Assembly (NCBI RefSeq): GCF_028687615.1
Contig: NZ_JAQTZU010000002.1
Span: 62,001 to 126,000, forward strand
Source of the DNA: Methylovulum sp.
Lineage (GTDB): Bacteria > Pseudomonadota > Gammaproteobacteria > Methylococcales > Methylomonadaceae
DNA: 64,000 nucleotides
Direction of reading: 5' to 3'
Part shown: positions 57,030 to 64,000 of the stretch, piece by piece
How positions within the stretch are numbered: position 1 is the stretch's first letter
Layout of the letters: each line of letters starts with the position of its first letter
Position numbers and translations under genes: made by a program
The notes under the pieces: generated by a model
What the model saw: the letters and a program-made list of their open reading frames with translations, nothing else
Database searches by the model: none
What the model was told of the DNA's origin: nothing

Positions 57030-57596
57030 ATGAGCATTAAATGCGATAAATGGATACGCCGCATGGCGCAACAGCACGGCATGATCGAGCCGTTTGAATG
57101 CGGTCAAGTCAGGGACGCAGGCAGCGGGCCAATCATTTCTTACGGCACATCCAGCTATGGCTACGATGTCCGCTGTGCAGACGAGTTTAAAATTTTTACC
57201 AACATCACTTCAACCATCGTCGATCCGAAAAACTTTGATTCAAACAGCTTTGTTGACCTAAAGGCAGATGTTTGCATTATTCCTCCCAACTCCTTTGCCT
57301 TGGCCAGGACTGTCGAGTACTTCCGCATTCCGCGTGATGTGTTGACTATTTGCCTGGGCAAATCGACTTATGCCAGATGTGGGATTATTGTCAACGTAAC
57401 ACCTTTGGAACCAGAATGGGAAGGGCATGTCACCCTGGAATTTTCCAACACCACGACCCTTCCGGCAAAAATCTATGCCAATGAAGGCGTGGCGCAAATG
57501 TTGTTTCTGGGGAGTGACGAAGTGTGTGAAACCTCTTATAAAGATCGCGGCGGAAAATACCAAGGGCAAACAGGCGTGACATTGCCAAAGGCTTAA
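57030..57596 (+). CDS. dcd: dCTP deaminase
   Basis: The 188-residue enzyme deaminates dCTP to dUTP for thymidylate synthesis. The family motifs are [20 protein letters not shown] near residue 37, the substrate loop [20 protein letters not shown] near residue 110 and the catalytic [11 protein letters not shown]. The C-terminal lid [13 protein letters not shown] is intact. Its length is normal. Confidence 0.96.
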   Translation: MSIKCDKWIRRMAQQHGMIEPFECGQVRDAGSGPIISYGTSSYGYDVRCADEFKIFTNITSTIVDPKNFDSNSFVDLKADVCIIPPNSFALARTVEYFRIPRDVLTICLGKSTYARCGIIVNVTPLEPEWEGHVTLEFSNTTTLPAKIYANEGVAQMLFLGSDEVCETSYKDRGGKYQGQTGVTLPKA

Positions 57597-57658
57597 AAAA
57601 TTGTTGACTAGATTGGATGCTTGTGTGATAGGCAAGCACCTTTCTCTTGGCGGTTAAA

Positions 57659-57826
57659 TTATCCATCGCCATCCCGCCTGTCTATTCCGATTAATGCTCT
57701 TAAAGCGGAACAAATTTCTGTGAACTCTTCTGGGAATTCGTTTTTGAGAATGGCAGCCGCCTATTTGTAATCGTACACTTCGTAAAGGTCGGCTATATTT
57801 TCTGGAATATATTCTTGCCAAGCCAT
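57659..57826 (-). pseudogene. Broken remnant resembling the N-terminus of a restriction endonuclease
   Basis: Read on the minus strand from ATG 57826, the frame gives MAWQEYIPENIADLYEVYDY, then Lys and an in-frame TAG at 57763-57761. It continues AAAILKNEFPEEFTEICSAL RALIG to a stop at 57659. A histidine where the TAG stands (DYK-H-AAAIL) is what I recall from BglII-like restriction endonucleases, so a CAT/TAG-type change plus a 3' truncation is likely. No methylase is nearby. The family call is from memory of similar sequences and needs a search. Confidence 0.55.
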
Positions 57827-58639
57827 TTAGATCTTCACCAAAACTTCCCCACGCCCCATCTCCGCCATATCCCCCGCGTATCGCTGCACCCGATTAAAAG
57901 CCTCGGCACTGTCCGCGAATCGTGAATTAAGCATCTTAAACGCATTAAACAGCATCGGCAAAAACGCTAAAGTATGTGTACCGCAATCGTTAAAGCTCGC
58001 GGATAACTGCGGCGGGTTCCACAGCAATAAGGTGCCTCGGCGCATCGCATAGCCCAGATAGCGTCCGGTCTGGCCCATGACGGCGATGGTTCCGGCGGTC
58101 ATGCGTGAGCCGCAGTAATCGCCTGCGTTGCCTTCGATCAGTATCGTGCCGCGCCGTAAATGGTCGCCGACGCGCTCGCCCGCGTTGCCTTTGACCAGAA
58201 TCAGGCCGCCTTTCATGCCCATTTTGTTGCCTGGCAACGCGCCGCCTAAAAAGTCGCCGGTGTCGCCAGCGATTTCCAGATAGCCTTTTTTCATTTCGCA
58301 ACCGGCATACAAGCCCACATTACCGGAGACTTTAATCTCGCCGGATTTCATGCCCATTGCCAGATACGCGCCCGCGTCGCCTTCGACCGTGATCGTGCCG
58401 CCGTCCAGCTCTTTGCCGATAAAATCCAGTTTGCCGAAGCTGTTTTTGATGATGATGTTTTGTGTGTCTGAACCGGACACGTTGAACAATTCATCCACAC
58501 GCAGTTTGCGTTTGCCGCTTTGCAATTCAATCGCGGCGATGTCGGACGGGTCTTTGTCTTGCAAGAGTTGGCAGACCAGCGGCGATAGGTCCACGCGCTG
58601 GGCGGGGCGGGTTTTTAAAGTGAATGTCAATGCGCTCAT
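57827..58639 (-). CDS. fhcC: Formyltransferase/hydrolase complex subunit C (formylmethanofuran dehydrogenase C-like)
   Basis: Fhc releases formate from formyl-tetrahydromethanopterin in the C1 oxidation route. The 270-residue protein is made of right-handed beta-helix repeats with a regular GxxxGxxxGxI spacing: GTITVEGDAGAYLAMGMKSG, GDYCGSRMTAGTIAVMGQTG. This is as in FmdC/FwdC. The start ATG 58639 overlaps the fhcD stop (ATGA), and AGGAG lies upstream. The 33-residue longer frame to 58738 lies in fhcD and is rejected. Confidence 0.95.
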   Translation of the reverse strand: MSALTFTLKTRPAQRVDLSPLVCQLLQDKDPSDIAAIELQSGKRKLRVDELFNVSGSDTQNIIIKNSFGKLDFIGKELDGGTITVEGDAGAYLAMGMKSGEIKVSGNVGLYAGCEMKKGYLEIAGDTGDFLGGALPGNKMGMKGGLILVKGNAGERVGDHLRRGTILIEGNAGDYCGSRMTAGTIAVMGQTGRYLGYAMRRGTLLLWNPPQLSASFNDCGTHTLAFLPMLFNAFKMLNSRFADSAEAFNRVQRYAGDMAEMGRGEVLVKI

Positions 58640-59532
58640 GCCATGATCTCCTGTAAGTGAAAGTGGAACGGCCCCAGTTTGCCGCCATAATTGCCCGCGC
58701 TGATGCGTTGGATGCCGTTCGCCGCGCCCAAATCGCACACGGCCTGGATGCCGACACGCATGGCTTTATCAATGTCTTCTTTGGTCAAGCCGTCGATGAC
58801 GATTTCCATTACCGATTCACAACCGGCGGGCAATTCTGATTTGGTCATGCCTTTTAAAGTCGGGCAAAACGCATCATTGGTGGATGCGCCCAAGGATTTG
58901 TATTTGGAGCCGACTTTAGAGCCGGAGCGCACCACGCCGCCAGGGAAGGGCATGATGACATTGGGGATTTTCCGCATGGCTTCGATGGCGGCTTCACAAG
59001 CGGCGAGGGCTTGTGGCTGCGATTCTGCCAATACTAAGAAGTTACCGCCGCCGACTGCGCTGACTTGTCCGGTGGTGGCTTCGGTCAAAAATTCGCCATC
59101 CATCACCGGAACGCGCCAGTAGCGTTTTCCGGCTATGACTTTGGCGATTTGGAAGCCGTCGCCAAAATAGCGCAGGTTTTTGCCCAGCGGGATTTTGGTG
59201 TCGCTTTCGATGCCAGCGAATAGGGCGGAAGTCGGTGAGGTGAGTACGCATTGCCCGGCACGGGTTTCCAATTGCTTCGCCAAACCTTTGCCGCCCATCG
59301 CAAAAATCATCACCGCCACGCCGGGACGACCGTCTGGCGTTTCTTCTGGGCTTAACGTGCGTTCAATGCCCGCTTCACAGCCACAGGCGATCACCGACGT
59401 GGCAAAGCCCGTCATGGCAAGGGCTGCGATCATCGCCCATTTTTCATTCTGCGCCGTGATAATGGCGCGGGTCGCCTTCATCGGAAAAGCTTCCGCGAAG
59501 GTTGCGTCGATGGTTACACCGTTAATAATCAT
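58636..59532 (-). CDS. fhcD: Formylmethanofuran:tetrahydromethanopterin formyltransferase subunit
   Basis: The 298-residue protein is the Ftr-like subunit of the Fhc complex, which transfers the formyl group between tetrahydromethanopterin and methanofuran-type carriers. It begins MIINGVTIDATFAEAFPMKA, a strong family start. CGCEAGIERTLSPEETPDGR and GGNFLVLAESQPQALAACEA are conserved. It is coupled to fhcC. The upstream fhcA is 1.5 kb away because of inserted toxin-antitoxin genes. Confidence 0.97.
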   Translation of the reverse strand: MIINGVTIDATFAEAFPMKATRAIITAQNEKWAMIAALAMTGFATSVIACGCEAGIERTLSPEETPDGRPGVAVMIFAMGGKGLAKQLETRAGQCVLTSPTSALFAGIESDTKIPLGKNLRYFGDGFQIAKVIAGKRYWRVPVMDGEFLTEATTGQVSAVGGGNFLVLAESQPQALAACEAAIEAMRKIPNVIMPFPGGVVRSGSKVGSKYKSLGASTNDAFCPTLKGMTKSELPAGCESVMEIVIDGLTKEDIDKAMRVGIQAVCDLGAANGIQRISAGNYGGKLGPFHFHLQEIMA

Positions 59533-59559
59533 AGGGTTTTGCTCATTGTTGATATATTT

Positions 59560-59961
59560 TTAGTTTTCGAGTGAAGGAACAAATTCCAAACCGATAATTC
59601 TTTCAAAGTGCCGTAAATTGCTAGTCGCCAGTTTTAACCGATGATGCAGGCTGGTTGCACCGATAAACAAGTCTTCCGCTTCGATTAACTGACCTTTTTG
59701 TTTCAAATCCTTATAAATTTCTGCGGCTTGCTCCGCACAAGCGGCATCAAAAGGCAAAATCTCCATGTTGGCAAACATCGTTTTCCAGTAACGGTCTTCA
59801 TTCTGATTGTCGCCACGTAATAACTCGTATACCGTAATGCTTGAAACTGCGAAACGATAGCCTTGTATCGAAAGTTGGTAAAGTAAGGTTTTGCTCTTTT
59901 CCATTTTTTTCGTCCGTTTATGGGCAATAAGCACATTCGTATCCAGGCAAATCAGGGCCAT
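59560..59961 (-). CDS. VapC-type PIN-domain toxin
   Basis: The 133-residue PIN-domain ribonuclease has MALICLDTNVLIAHKRTKK at the N-terminus, with the first catalytic aspartate in LDTNV. A YELLRG glutamate follows, and the later acidic residues are in AEDLFIGATSL. It overlaps the preceding antitoxin-like gene by 10 bp, the usual antitoxin-toxin arrangement. It sits 28 bp upstream of fhcD. Confidence 0.85.
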   Translation of the reverse strand: MALICLDTNVLIAHKRTKKMEKSKTLLYQLSIQGYRFAVSSITVYELLRGDNQNEDRYWKTMFANMEILPFDAACAEQAAEIYKDLKQKGQLIEAEDLFIGATSLHHRLKLATSNLRHFERIIGLEFVPSLEN

Positions 59962-60173
59962 TGGTTAAAATGCTTCCTTTTTTCGTCAATTGCCTGGTAT
60001 TCCTCATCTGTCATTTCCGGGCTATCAAGCAAAAATCGCTGGAAGTCACTTGAATCTGTGTTGTCGTCGGCGGACAAAATAATGAGTTCGACTCGTTTGG
60101 CGGTAAAGTTTTTTGGCAGGTTGATGTGAATGCTGCCGTCAACGACTTCGGTGTATTGCTTGATGGCTTGCAT
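59952..60173 (-). CDS. Antitoxin-like protein paired with the PIN toxin
   Basis: The 73-residue acidic protein begins MQAIKQYTEVVDGSIHINLP, a short beta DNA-binding-type start. It has a C-terminal acidic helix (SPEMTDEEYQAIDEKRKHF). Size, overlap with vapC and composition fit a VapB-like antitoxin. The precise family is not certain. Confidence 0.7.
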   Translation of the reverse strand: MQAIKQYTEVVDGSIHINLPKNFTAKRVELIILSADDNTDSSDFQRFLLDSPEMTDEEYQAIDEKRKHFNQWP

Positions 60174-60185
60174 CTGTTTTTCTCC

Positions 60186-60443
60186 TTAGGGCTGTGCAGG
60201 TTCAATGCTGCGGTCTTGGCGTTGCTCATTTTGCCACGCCACGCCATCGACTCTTGTGAAAATATCCAGCGCGACAGCATTATCCAACGTGTTTTTTAAC
60301 CGTTCTTTGCGTTGCTGATGGTTATTTATCATTGTGTGTTGGGTTTGTTTTTGTTCTAAAAACAAAACAAAGTCAAACACTTCCGCTTGCTGTGCTGGAG
60401 ATAAGGTTTTCGCGTGTTGTTGGATTATTTCATCTAAACACAT
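60186..60443 (-). CDS. DUF2281-like small protein in the toxin-antitoxin block
   Basis: The 85-residue product has a helical start (LDEIIQQHAKTLSPAQQAEV followed by FDFVLFLEQK), which matches the DUF2281 motif often seen in antitoxin contexts. It precedes the antitoxin/PIN pair by 12 bp and probably shares its transcript, perhaps as an accessory antitoxin. Confidence 0.6.
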   Translation of the reverse strand: MCLDEIIQQHAKTLSPAQQAEVFDFVLFLEQKQTQHTMINNHQQRKERLKNTLDNAVALDIFTRVDGVAWQNEQRQDRSIEPAQP

Positions 60444-60539
60444 GGTTTTTTCCAGACTATGTTTTTGTAGGCCAGATCATCTGGCAGCATTAAACGGTAA
60501 ACCTGTTTGACAAGGGTTGAATTCTACACACTTCAATCG

Positions 60540-60821
60540 TTACCTAAAAAGTTCACTGTGCGAACCAAGCCGCGCCAGTTGCAATGTATTGTCATCGGGT
60601 TTTCGATAAATCAGCAACAAATCAGGCTTGATATGGCATTCACGAAAGCTGGCCCAGTTTCCATTTAAGCCGTGATCCCGCTGGCTTTCTAACAAAGCTT
60701 GATCGCTTGCCAAATTAAGCAAAATACTTTCGAGCAATTGTTCAATATCTTTATGTTTGGGCGTCGCTTTGATGCGTTTGTAGTCGCGTTTGAAGACGGA
60801 AGCGTATTCAATCGTCCGCAT
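60540..60821 (-). CDS. YafQ/RelE-family mRNA interferase toxin
   Basis: The 93-residue protein has the pattern FKRDYKRIKATPKHKDIEQL, HGLNGNWASFRECHIKPDLL and LIYRKPDDNTLQLARLGSHS. This is characteristic of YafQ toxins that cut mRNA on the ribosome, including the catalytic His (GSHSELF). It overlaps its antitoxin by 14 bp. Confidence 0.9.
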   Translation of the reverse strand: MRTIEYASVFKRDYKRIKATPKHKDIEQLLESILLNLASDQALLESQRDHGLNGNWASFRECHIKPDLLLIYRKPDDNTLQLARLGSHSELFR

Positions 60822-61056
60822 TTAGGTCTGCCATCAAGGATTTTATGCTATCAAAACGCACCCCGTCGCCCTGTTCCAATTCGTGCATAGCCTGCATAGT
60901 TTCTGCATTGGGAATAGCAAACGGCAATCGGTGTTCCGCCGCTATATTTTCCAATAACAGGCGTACGGCATCGGCTACCGAAAGCCCCATTGTCGCTAGG
61001 GTTTCGGTGGCTTCTACTTGTACGGATTCGTCAATTTGGAACGTTATGGTCGCCAT
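60808..61056 (-). CDS. RelB/DinJ-family antitoxin
   Basis: The 82-residue protein has a ribbon-helix-helix start (MATITFQIDESVQVEATETL) with LGLSVADAVRLLL-like helix residues (MGLSVADAVRLLLENIAAEH). Its C-terminal part would wrap around the toxin. It lies 9 bp after fhcA and just before yafQ, so the pair is inserted between fhcA and fhcD. Confidence 0.88.
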   Translation of the reverse strand: MATITFQIDESVQVEATETLATMGLSVADAVRLLLENIAAEHRLPFAIPNAETMQAMHELEQGDGVRFDSIKSLMADLNADD

Positions 61057-61064
61057 AAGAACCT

Positions 61065-62720
61065 CTAGTTATTTAAAGGATGCACGGTAATGCTGCCACG
61101 CCCATCCTCAGTAATCTCATCATCACTCATCTTAAAATTACCCAGCTTCATGGTCAGGTAACGGTCAAAATAGTCTTTCAAGCCTTTTTCCACAGACGGA
61201 TCAAAATCGGGCTGGACCACATGCGTTGTTCCCCATTTAACGTGGACGACTTTGCCATCAACAACAACCAACTCGCCATCTTTAAACACATAATCCGGTT
61301 TCTCGAACATTTGTTCGCGGTTGGGGTTGTCGGTGTAGACGGTGATGTCCGCCCACGCTCCGCAACCTAAATGACCACGGTCTTTCAGGCCGATCAACTT
61401 GGCTGCGCCGGCGCGGGTCATGATGGCGATTTCTTGCAAGCTGTATTCGCGGTCGATTGATGCCAGCGTGGTGCACAATTGCGCTTCAGGATGGATGGTC
61501 GCCAGCATGTCGTTGCGGAACGATTTGTCCATCAGCAAGCGGATCAAATGCGGGTAGCTGGTGAACGGTGCGCCGTTGGGATGGTCGGTGGTCAGGAAAA
61601 TCCGCCACGGGTCATCGACCAACAGGAAGGTTTCCAAACCTATCGCCCATTGCAAGGCGTTGACGAAGTTCTGGTCTTTGTATTTGAACGGCACGATGCC
61701 ACAACCGGCGTCGCATTCGATGTCCATCGTCACCCATTTGTTGGGGCTGGCGTGTTTGTGGTTGGCGTGTTGGCGCATACTGTCGCCGGACGCGGTGACG
61801 GTTTGCCCGAACAAAATTTGCCCGACATCAATGGTGATATTCTTGTTTTTATTGATGGCTTCGGCAATCTGCGCCGCGCCGGAGGAGAATTTGAAATCGC
61901 CTTCCGTGCCGTAGCTGTGGAATTGGATGTGCGTCAAGTGCATGGGCAAGCCGCCGATGCCTTGGATGGTGTCCAGCGTGGTTTGCACGTTGCCGGGCAC
62001 GCCTAAGTTACAGCCGTGGACGTGTAGCGGATGGCTGACACCGATTTCTTTAACCGCAGTTGCCAACACTTGCAAAATATCGCGTGGGGTTACGCCGTAA
62101 TGGGCGTTTTGCTCGTCCAAATCCAGTTTGCGTTGGTTGAATTTGAAGGCGTTGATGCCGCCAGGATTAACGACTTTTACGCCGATGGCTTTGGCGGCAT
62201 TCATCGTCCACGCCACATAATCGTTAATGGCTTTTTGGTCTTTTTTGGCAGTGAGCATCCGCAGCAAATAATCATCGCTGCCGAGCATGACGTAACCGCC
62301 TTTGTCCAAAATGGGGATGTCGCCCATTTCCATGTGTGCTTGGCGGGCGTTGATGGGCAATAGCGCAGGTTCAAACCCCGCTGTGTAACCCATTTCTGCG
62401 TAACGGTAGCCAGTCACAAACGTGCTGGGCATCGCGTGTCCGCAACCGGAACGGCAGATATGGGTGCTGGCGACAGGGTCTTGGCGGTGATCTTCCGGCA
62501 ACAAGGTGCGGGCGATATTGCCCTTGCCGCCGCCGATGTGGGTGTGCATGTCGATAGCGCCGGACATGACCACCTTGCCTTTTAGGTCGTATTCTTTGTC
62601 AGGTTTGGCTTCCGCTGGCGGGTTGATGATGCGCCCGTCTTGGATGTAAAGGTCTTGTTGAAGGCCTGCAATGCCAGCGGCGGGGTCGTAGATAGTGCCG
62701 CCTGTGAGTTTGATTAACAT
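61065..62720 (-). CDS. fhcA: Formyltransferase/hydrolase complex subunit A (formylmethanofuran dehydrogenase A-like)
   Basis: FhcA is the amidohydrolase subunit that hydrolyses formyl-methanofuran-type carriers to formate. The 551-residue protein has the metal-binding start SGAIDMHTHIGGGKGNIART. Further conserved stretches are GVSHPLHVHGCNLGVPGNVQ and TTDHPNGAPFTSYPHLIRLL. AAGGAA lies 8 nt before ATG 62720. The gene is intact. Its usual neighbours fhcB (upstream) and fhcD (downstream) are displaced by toxin-antitoxin genes, and fhcB is not in the window. Confidence 0.97.
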   Translation of the reverse strand: MLIKLTGGTIYDPAAGIAGLQQDLYIQDGRIINPPAEAKPDKEYDLKGKVVMSGAIDMHTHIGGGKGNIARTLLPEDHRQDPVASTHICRSGCGHAMPSTFVTGYRYAEMGYTAGFEPALLPINARQAHMEMGDIPILDKGGYVMLGSDDYLLRMLTAKKDQKAINDYVAWTMNAAKAIGVKVVNPGGINAFKFNQRKLDLDEQNAHYGVTPRDILQVLATAVKEIGVSHPLHVHGCNLGVPGNVQTTLDTIQGIGGLPMHLTHIQFHSYGTEGDFKFSSGAAQIAEAINKNKNITIDVGQILFGQTVTASGDSMRQHANHKHASPNKWVTMDIECDAGCGIVPFKYKDQNFVNALQWAIGLETFLLVDDPWRIFLTTDHPNGAPFTSYPHLIRLLMDKSFRNDMLATIHPEAQLCTTLASIDREYSLQEIAIMTRAGAAKLIGLKDRGHLGCGAWADITVYTDNPNREQMFEKPDYVFKDGELVVVDGKVVHVKWGTTHVVQPDFDPSVEKGLKDYFDRYLTMKLGNFKMSDDEITEDGRGSITVHPLNN

Positions 62721-62816
62721 GGGGTTTCCTTAGAATGTATTGTGCCTGTTAGGTTGAACTGAGCCTTAAGCTCCCTACACGGTTAAATTTTTACAGTATT
62801 CCGCCGCTACCCGTAG

Positions 62817-63077
62817 CTAAGGGAAATATTTATAAATATCTTTGCGAGGTAAAATACGAGCAAATATTATCGTGTCATCAACGATTCCGATTCGATAGTC
62901 AGCCAAACGAATACGGTAAAAACGCTCATAGCCTTGCATTTTTTTCATGTGCTTGATGCTTGATAAGTTATCCGCCAATTTACAATCTTCGATAATCTTT
63001 TTCATGCGGTTTAAAATTTTGGGGTCTTGAATGGCGCGTAAATCTTTAGCAAATCGAGCCTCAAATTTTACCTTCAT
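62817..63077 (-). CDS. RelE/ParE-family toxin
   Basis: The 86-residue basic protein begins MKVKFEARFAKDLRAIQDPK and has YERFYRIRLADYRIGIVDDT, the RelE/ParE core (Y-R-I-R). It ends IFARILPRKDIYKYFP, as in mRNA interferases. It overlaps its antitoxin gene by 4 bp. Confidence 0.88.
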   Translation of the reverse strand: MKVKFEARFAKDLRAIQDPKILNRMKKIIEDCKLADNLSSIKHMKKMQGYERFYRIRLADYRIGIVDDTIIFARILPRKDIYKYFP

Positions 63078-63289
63078 TCGTGCTTGCCGTTTAAGATGGC
63101 AAAAATCTCCTCTTCCGGGACAAAATCATCCTTCCTGCCTTCGCTGATCGCATTCGCCAGCGCCACTTCTTCCAGCACTTCCAAGAGGATTTCATGAAAA
63201 ATCCCACGCTTATCCTTGATAAGGCCAATCATGACTTCTGTTAGCAAAGCTTTGGTTTTTTCATCGTCTAGTGATGCAACGGCATTCAT
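63074..63289 (-). CDS. Antitoxin of the RelE-like toxin
   Basis: The 71-residue acidic protein (MNAVASLDDEKTKALLTEVM, ending EEEIFAILNGKHE) comes first in the pair and overlaps the toxin gene. It is typical of the antitoxins found with this RelE group. No DNA-binding domain is obvious. Confidence 0.75.
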   Translation of the reverse strand: MNAVASLDDEKTKALLTEVMIGLIKDKRGIFHEILLEVLEEVALANAISEGRKDDFVPEEEIFAILNGKHE

Positions 63290-63308
63290 TTTATACCCCT
63301 CAATTCAT

Positions 63309-63572
63309 CTAATCCCATTCAAATTCCAGCATACCCGTTTTGCAAACCACCAGAGCTTGTCCTGGCTTCATCAGTATCACGGCAGCGCGACGGCTTTTTA
63401 ACATGCCAAATCCCGCCGTAGTTTGCTCGGCGTTAGCATCGCTCAGGCGCAATTCAATGTGGTCGCCTACGATGGTGGCCTGCATTTTACAGCCAGCATT
63501 TATACCCGATTGTTCCCGAATGCTTTTGGGGAGGGTGATTTGCCCTTTGCTGGTTACAGAGGTGGTTTGCAT
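63309..63572 (-). CDS. AbrB/SpoVT-type antitoxin with altered C-terminus
   Basis: The start ATG 63572 opens MQTTSVTSKGQITLPKSIRE, a swapped-hairpin AbrB DNA-binding domain. GFGMLKSRRAAV is the usual tail of VapB-like AbrB antitoxins. After that the expected P-x-DFD motif is replaced by ILMKPGQALVVCKTGMLEFE, so the 3' part may be rearranged or frameshifted. No PIN toxin follows. The longer frame (to 63632) lacks a ribosome binding site. Confidence 0.7.
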   Translation of the reverse strand: MQTTSVTSKGQITLPKSIREQSGINAGCKMQATIVGDHIELRLSDANAEQTTAGFGMLKSRRAAVILMKPGQALVVCKTGMLEFEWD

Positions 63573-63616
63573 GATGTCCGTTTTATTAATGCTATGTGTA
63601 ATTGACCCAAGGTCAT

Positions 63617-64000
63617 TTAATCTTCCGCCCAAGTATCAAATATCTCGTTCACACTCATTGCCAATTCTGGAAATAGATACGGCACGGCCATATCGTCGTT
63701 GGTGTACATGTGTTGCAATTCATATTTTTGTTGTGCGTTTAATACGAATTGGTGAATGGTTTGGTGCCCAGGGAACACTAGCCAATATTCCGTCACGCCA
63801 CTTTCTTGGTAAAGCCCATATTTGGTATGGATTTCCCGTTTGGCTGTGCCTTTAGAGAGAATTTCAATAATCCAATCGGGCGCGCCGTTACAGCCTTGTT
63901 GGTCGAGTTTTTCTTCCGGTTGGCACACAACACAAATGTCCGGCTGGACAACGGTATGTATCTCTTCGTTTTTTAAGATCGATTTTTTGCGGTCATAAAG
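63617..64000 (-). CDS. Uma2-family endonuclease (DUF820), C-terminal part
   Basis: The frame enters from the right edge and covers 127 visible residues. HTVVQPDICVVCQPEEKLDQ, GAPDWIIEILSKGTAKREIH and KYGLYQESGVTEYWLVFPGH are the Uma2 core motifs (PD-(D/E)xK-like Asp, Glu and Lys positions). The 5' end is outside the window. These putative nucleases occur in many copies in environmental bacteria, and their role is unclear. Confidence 0.85.
   Translation of the reverse strand, partial: LYDRKKSILKNEEIHTVVQPDICVVCQPEEKLDQQGCNGAPDWIIEILSKGTAKREIHTKYGLYQESGVTEYWLVFPGHQTIHQFVLNAQQKYELQHMYTNDDMAVPYLFPELAMSVNEIFDTWAED

Overview
The window looks like a chromosomal segment of a gammaproteobacterial methanotroph or methylotroph (order Methylococcales is my best guess). 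The strongest marker is the set of formyltransferase/hydrolase complex genes fhcA, fhcD and fhcC, which belong to the tetrahydromethanopterin-linked C1 pathway of aerobic methylotrophs. The rest of the gene set fits a Gram-negative bacterium with lipopolysaccharide: leuS-lptE-holA, surA-lptD divergent from amgK-murU, a complete gspC-to-gspM type II secretion operon, and a two-partner secretion system. No rRNA, tRNA, CRISPR array or complete insertion sequence was recognised. Species cannot be set from this sequence alone.

Layout. 1-5.1 kb: start of an unknown membrane protein, a palindromic repeat, then holA, lptE and leuS on the minus strand and a zinc-ribbon protein. 5.1-7.5 kb: an orphan ParA-type ATPase and a GNAT-like acyltransferase. 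7.5-11.8 kb: a MITE-like element with target duplication, then ctaA, ygfZ, rnd and a helicase-less DbpA/DeaD-type RNA-binding protein, all minus. 12-18 kb: surA-lptD (minus) facing amgK-murU (plus), joining outer-membrane biogenesis and peptidoglycan recycling. 18-20.2 kb: a gene-poor stretch with a gene remnant, a tiny membrane protein, a lipoprotein and a small secreted protein. 20.3-32.1 kb: gspC-D-E-F-[HEPN-like gene]-G-H-I-J-K-L-M, read right to left, with a ribbon-helix-helix-like gene ahead of gspC. Repeats have repeatedly hit this operon, giving a 3' duplication of gspE, palindromes at the gspH and gspK starts, and a cargo gene between gspF and gspG.

32.5-55.6 kb is the most unusual part. 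All genes are on the plus strand: a PstS-like secreted protein, a TpsB pore, a 3544-residue TpsA protein, an ExbB-like channel fused to a periplasmic DUF2341 plus LamG-like region, ExbD, a TonB-like protein, a porin, a secreted coiled-coil protein and a large TPR lipoprotein. I read this as one cell-surface system. A TpsB/TpsA pair exports a giant beta-helix protein, and a dedicated proton-driven Ton-like motor with its own outer-membrane partners acts on that protein or on a ligand it collects. This coupling is inferred from gene order and domain content.

55.8-64 kb: apbC/mrp, dcd, a broken remnant resembling a restriction endonuclease, and the fhc genes. The fhc cluster is split by toxin-antitoxin genes: five small genes sit between fhcA and fhcD. 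More follow upstream of fhcA, where fhcB would normally be expected.
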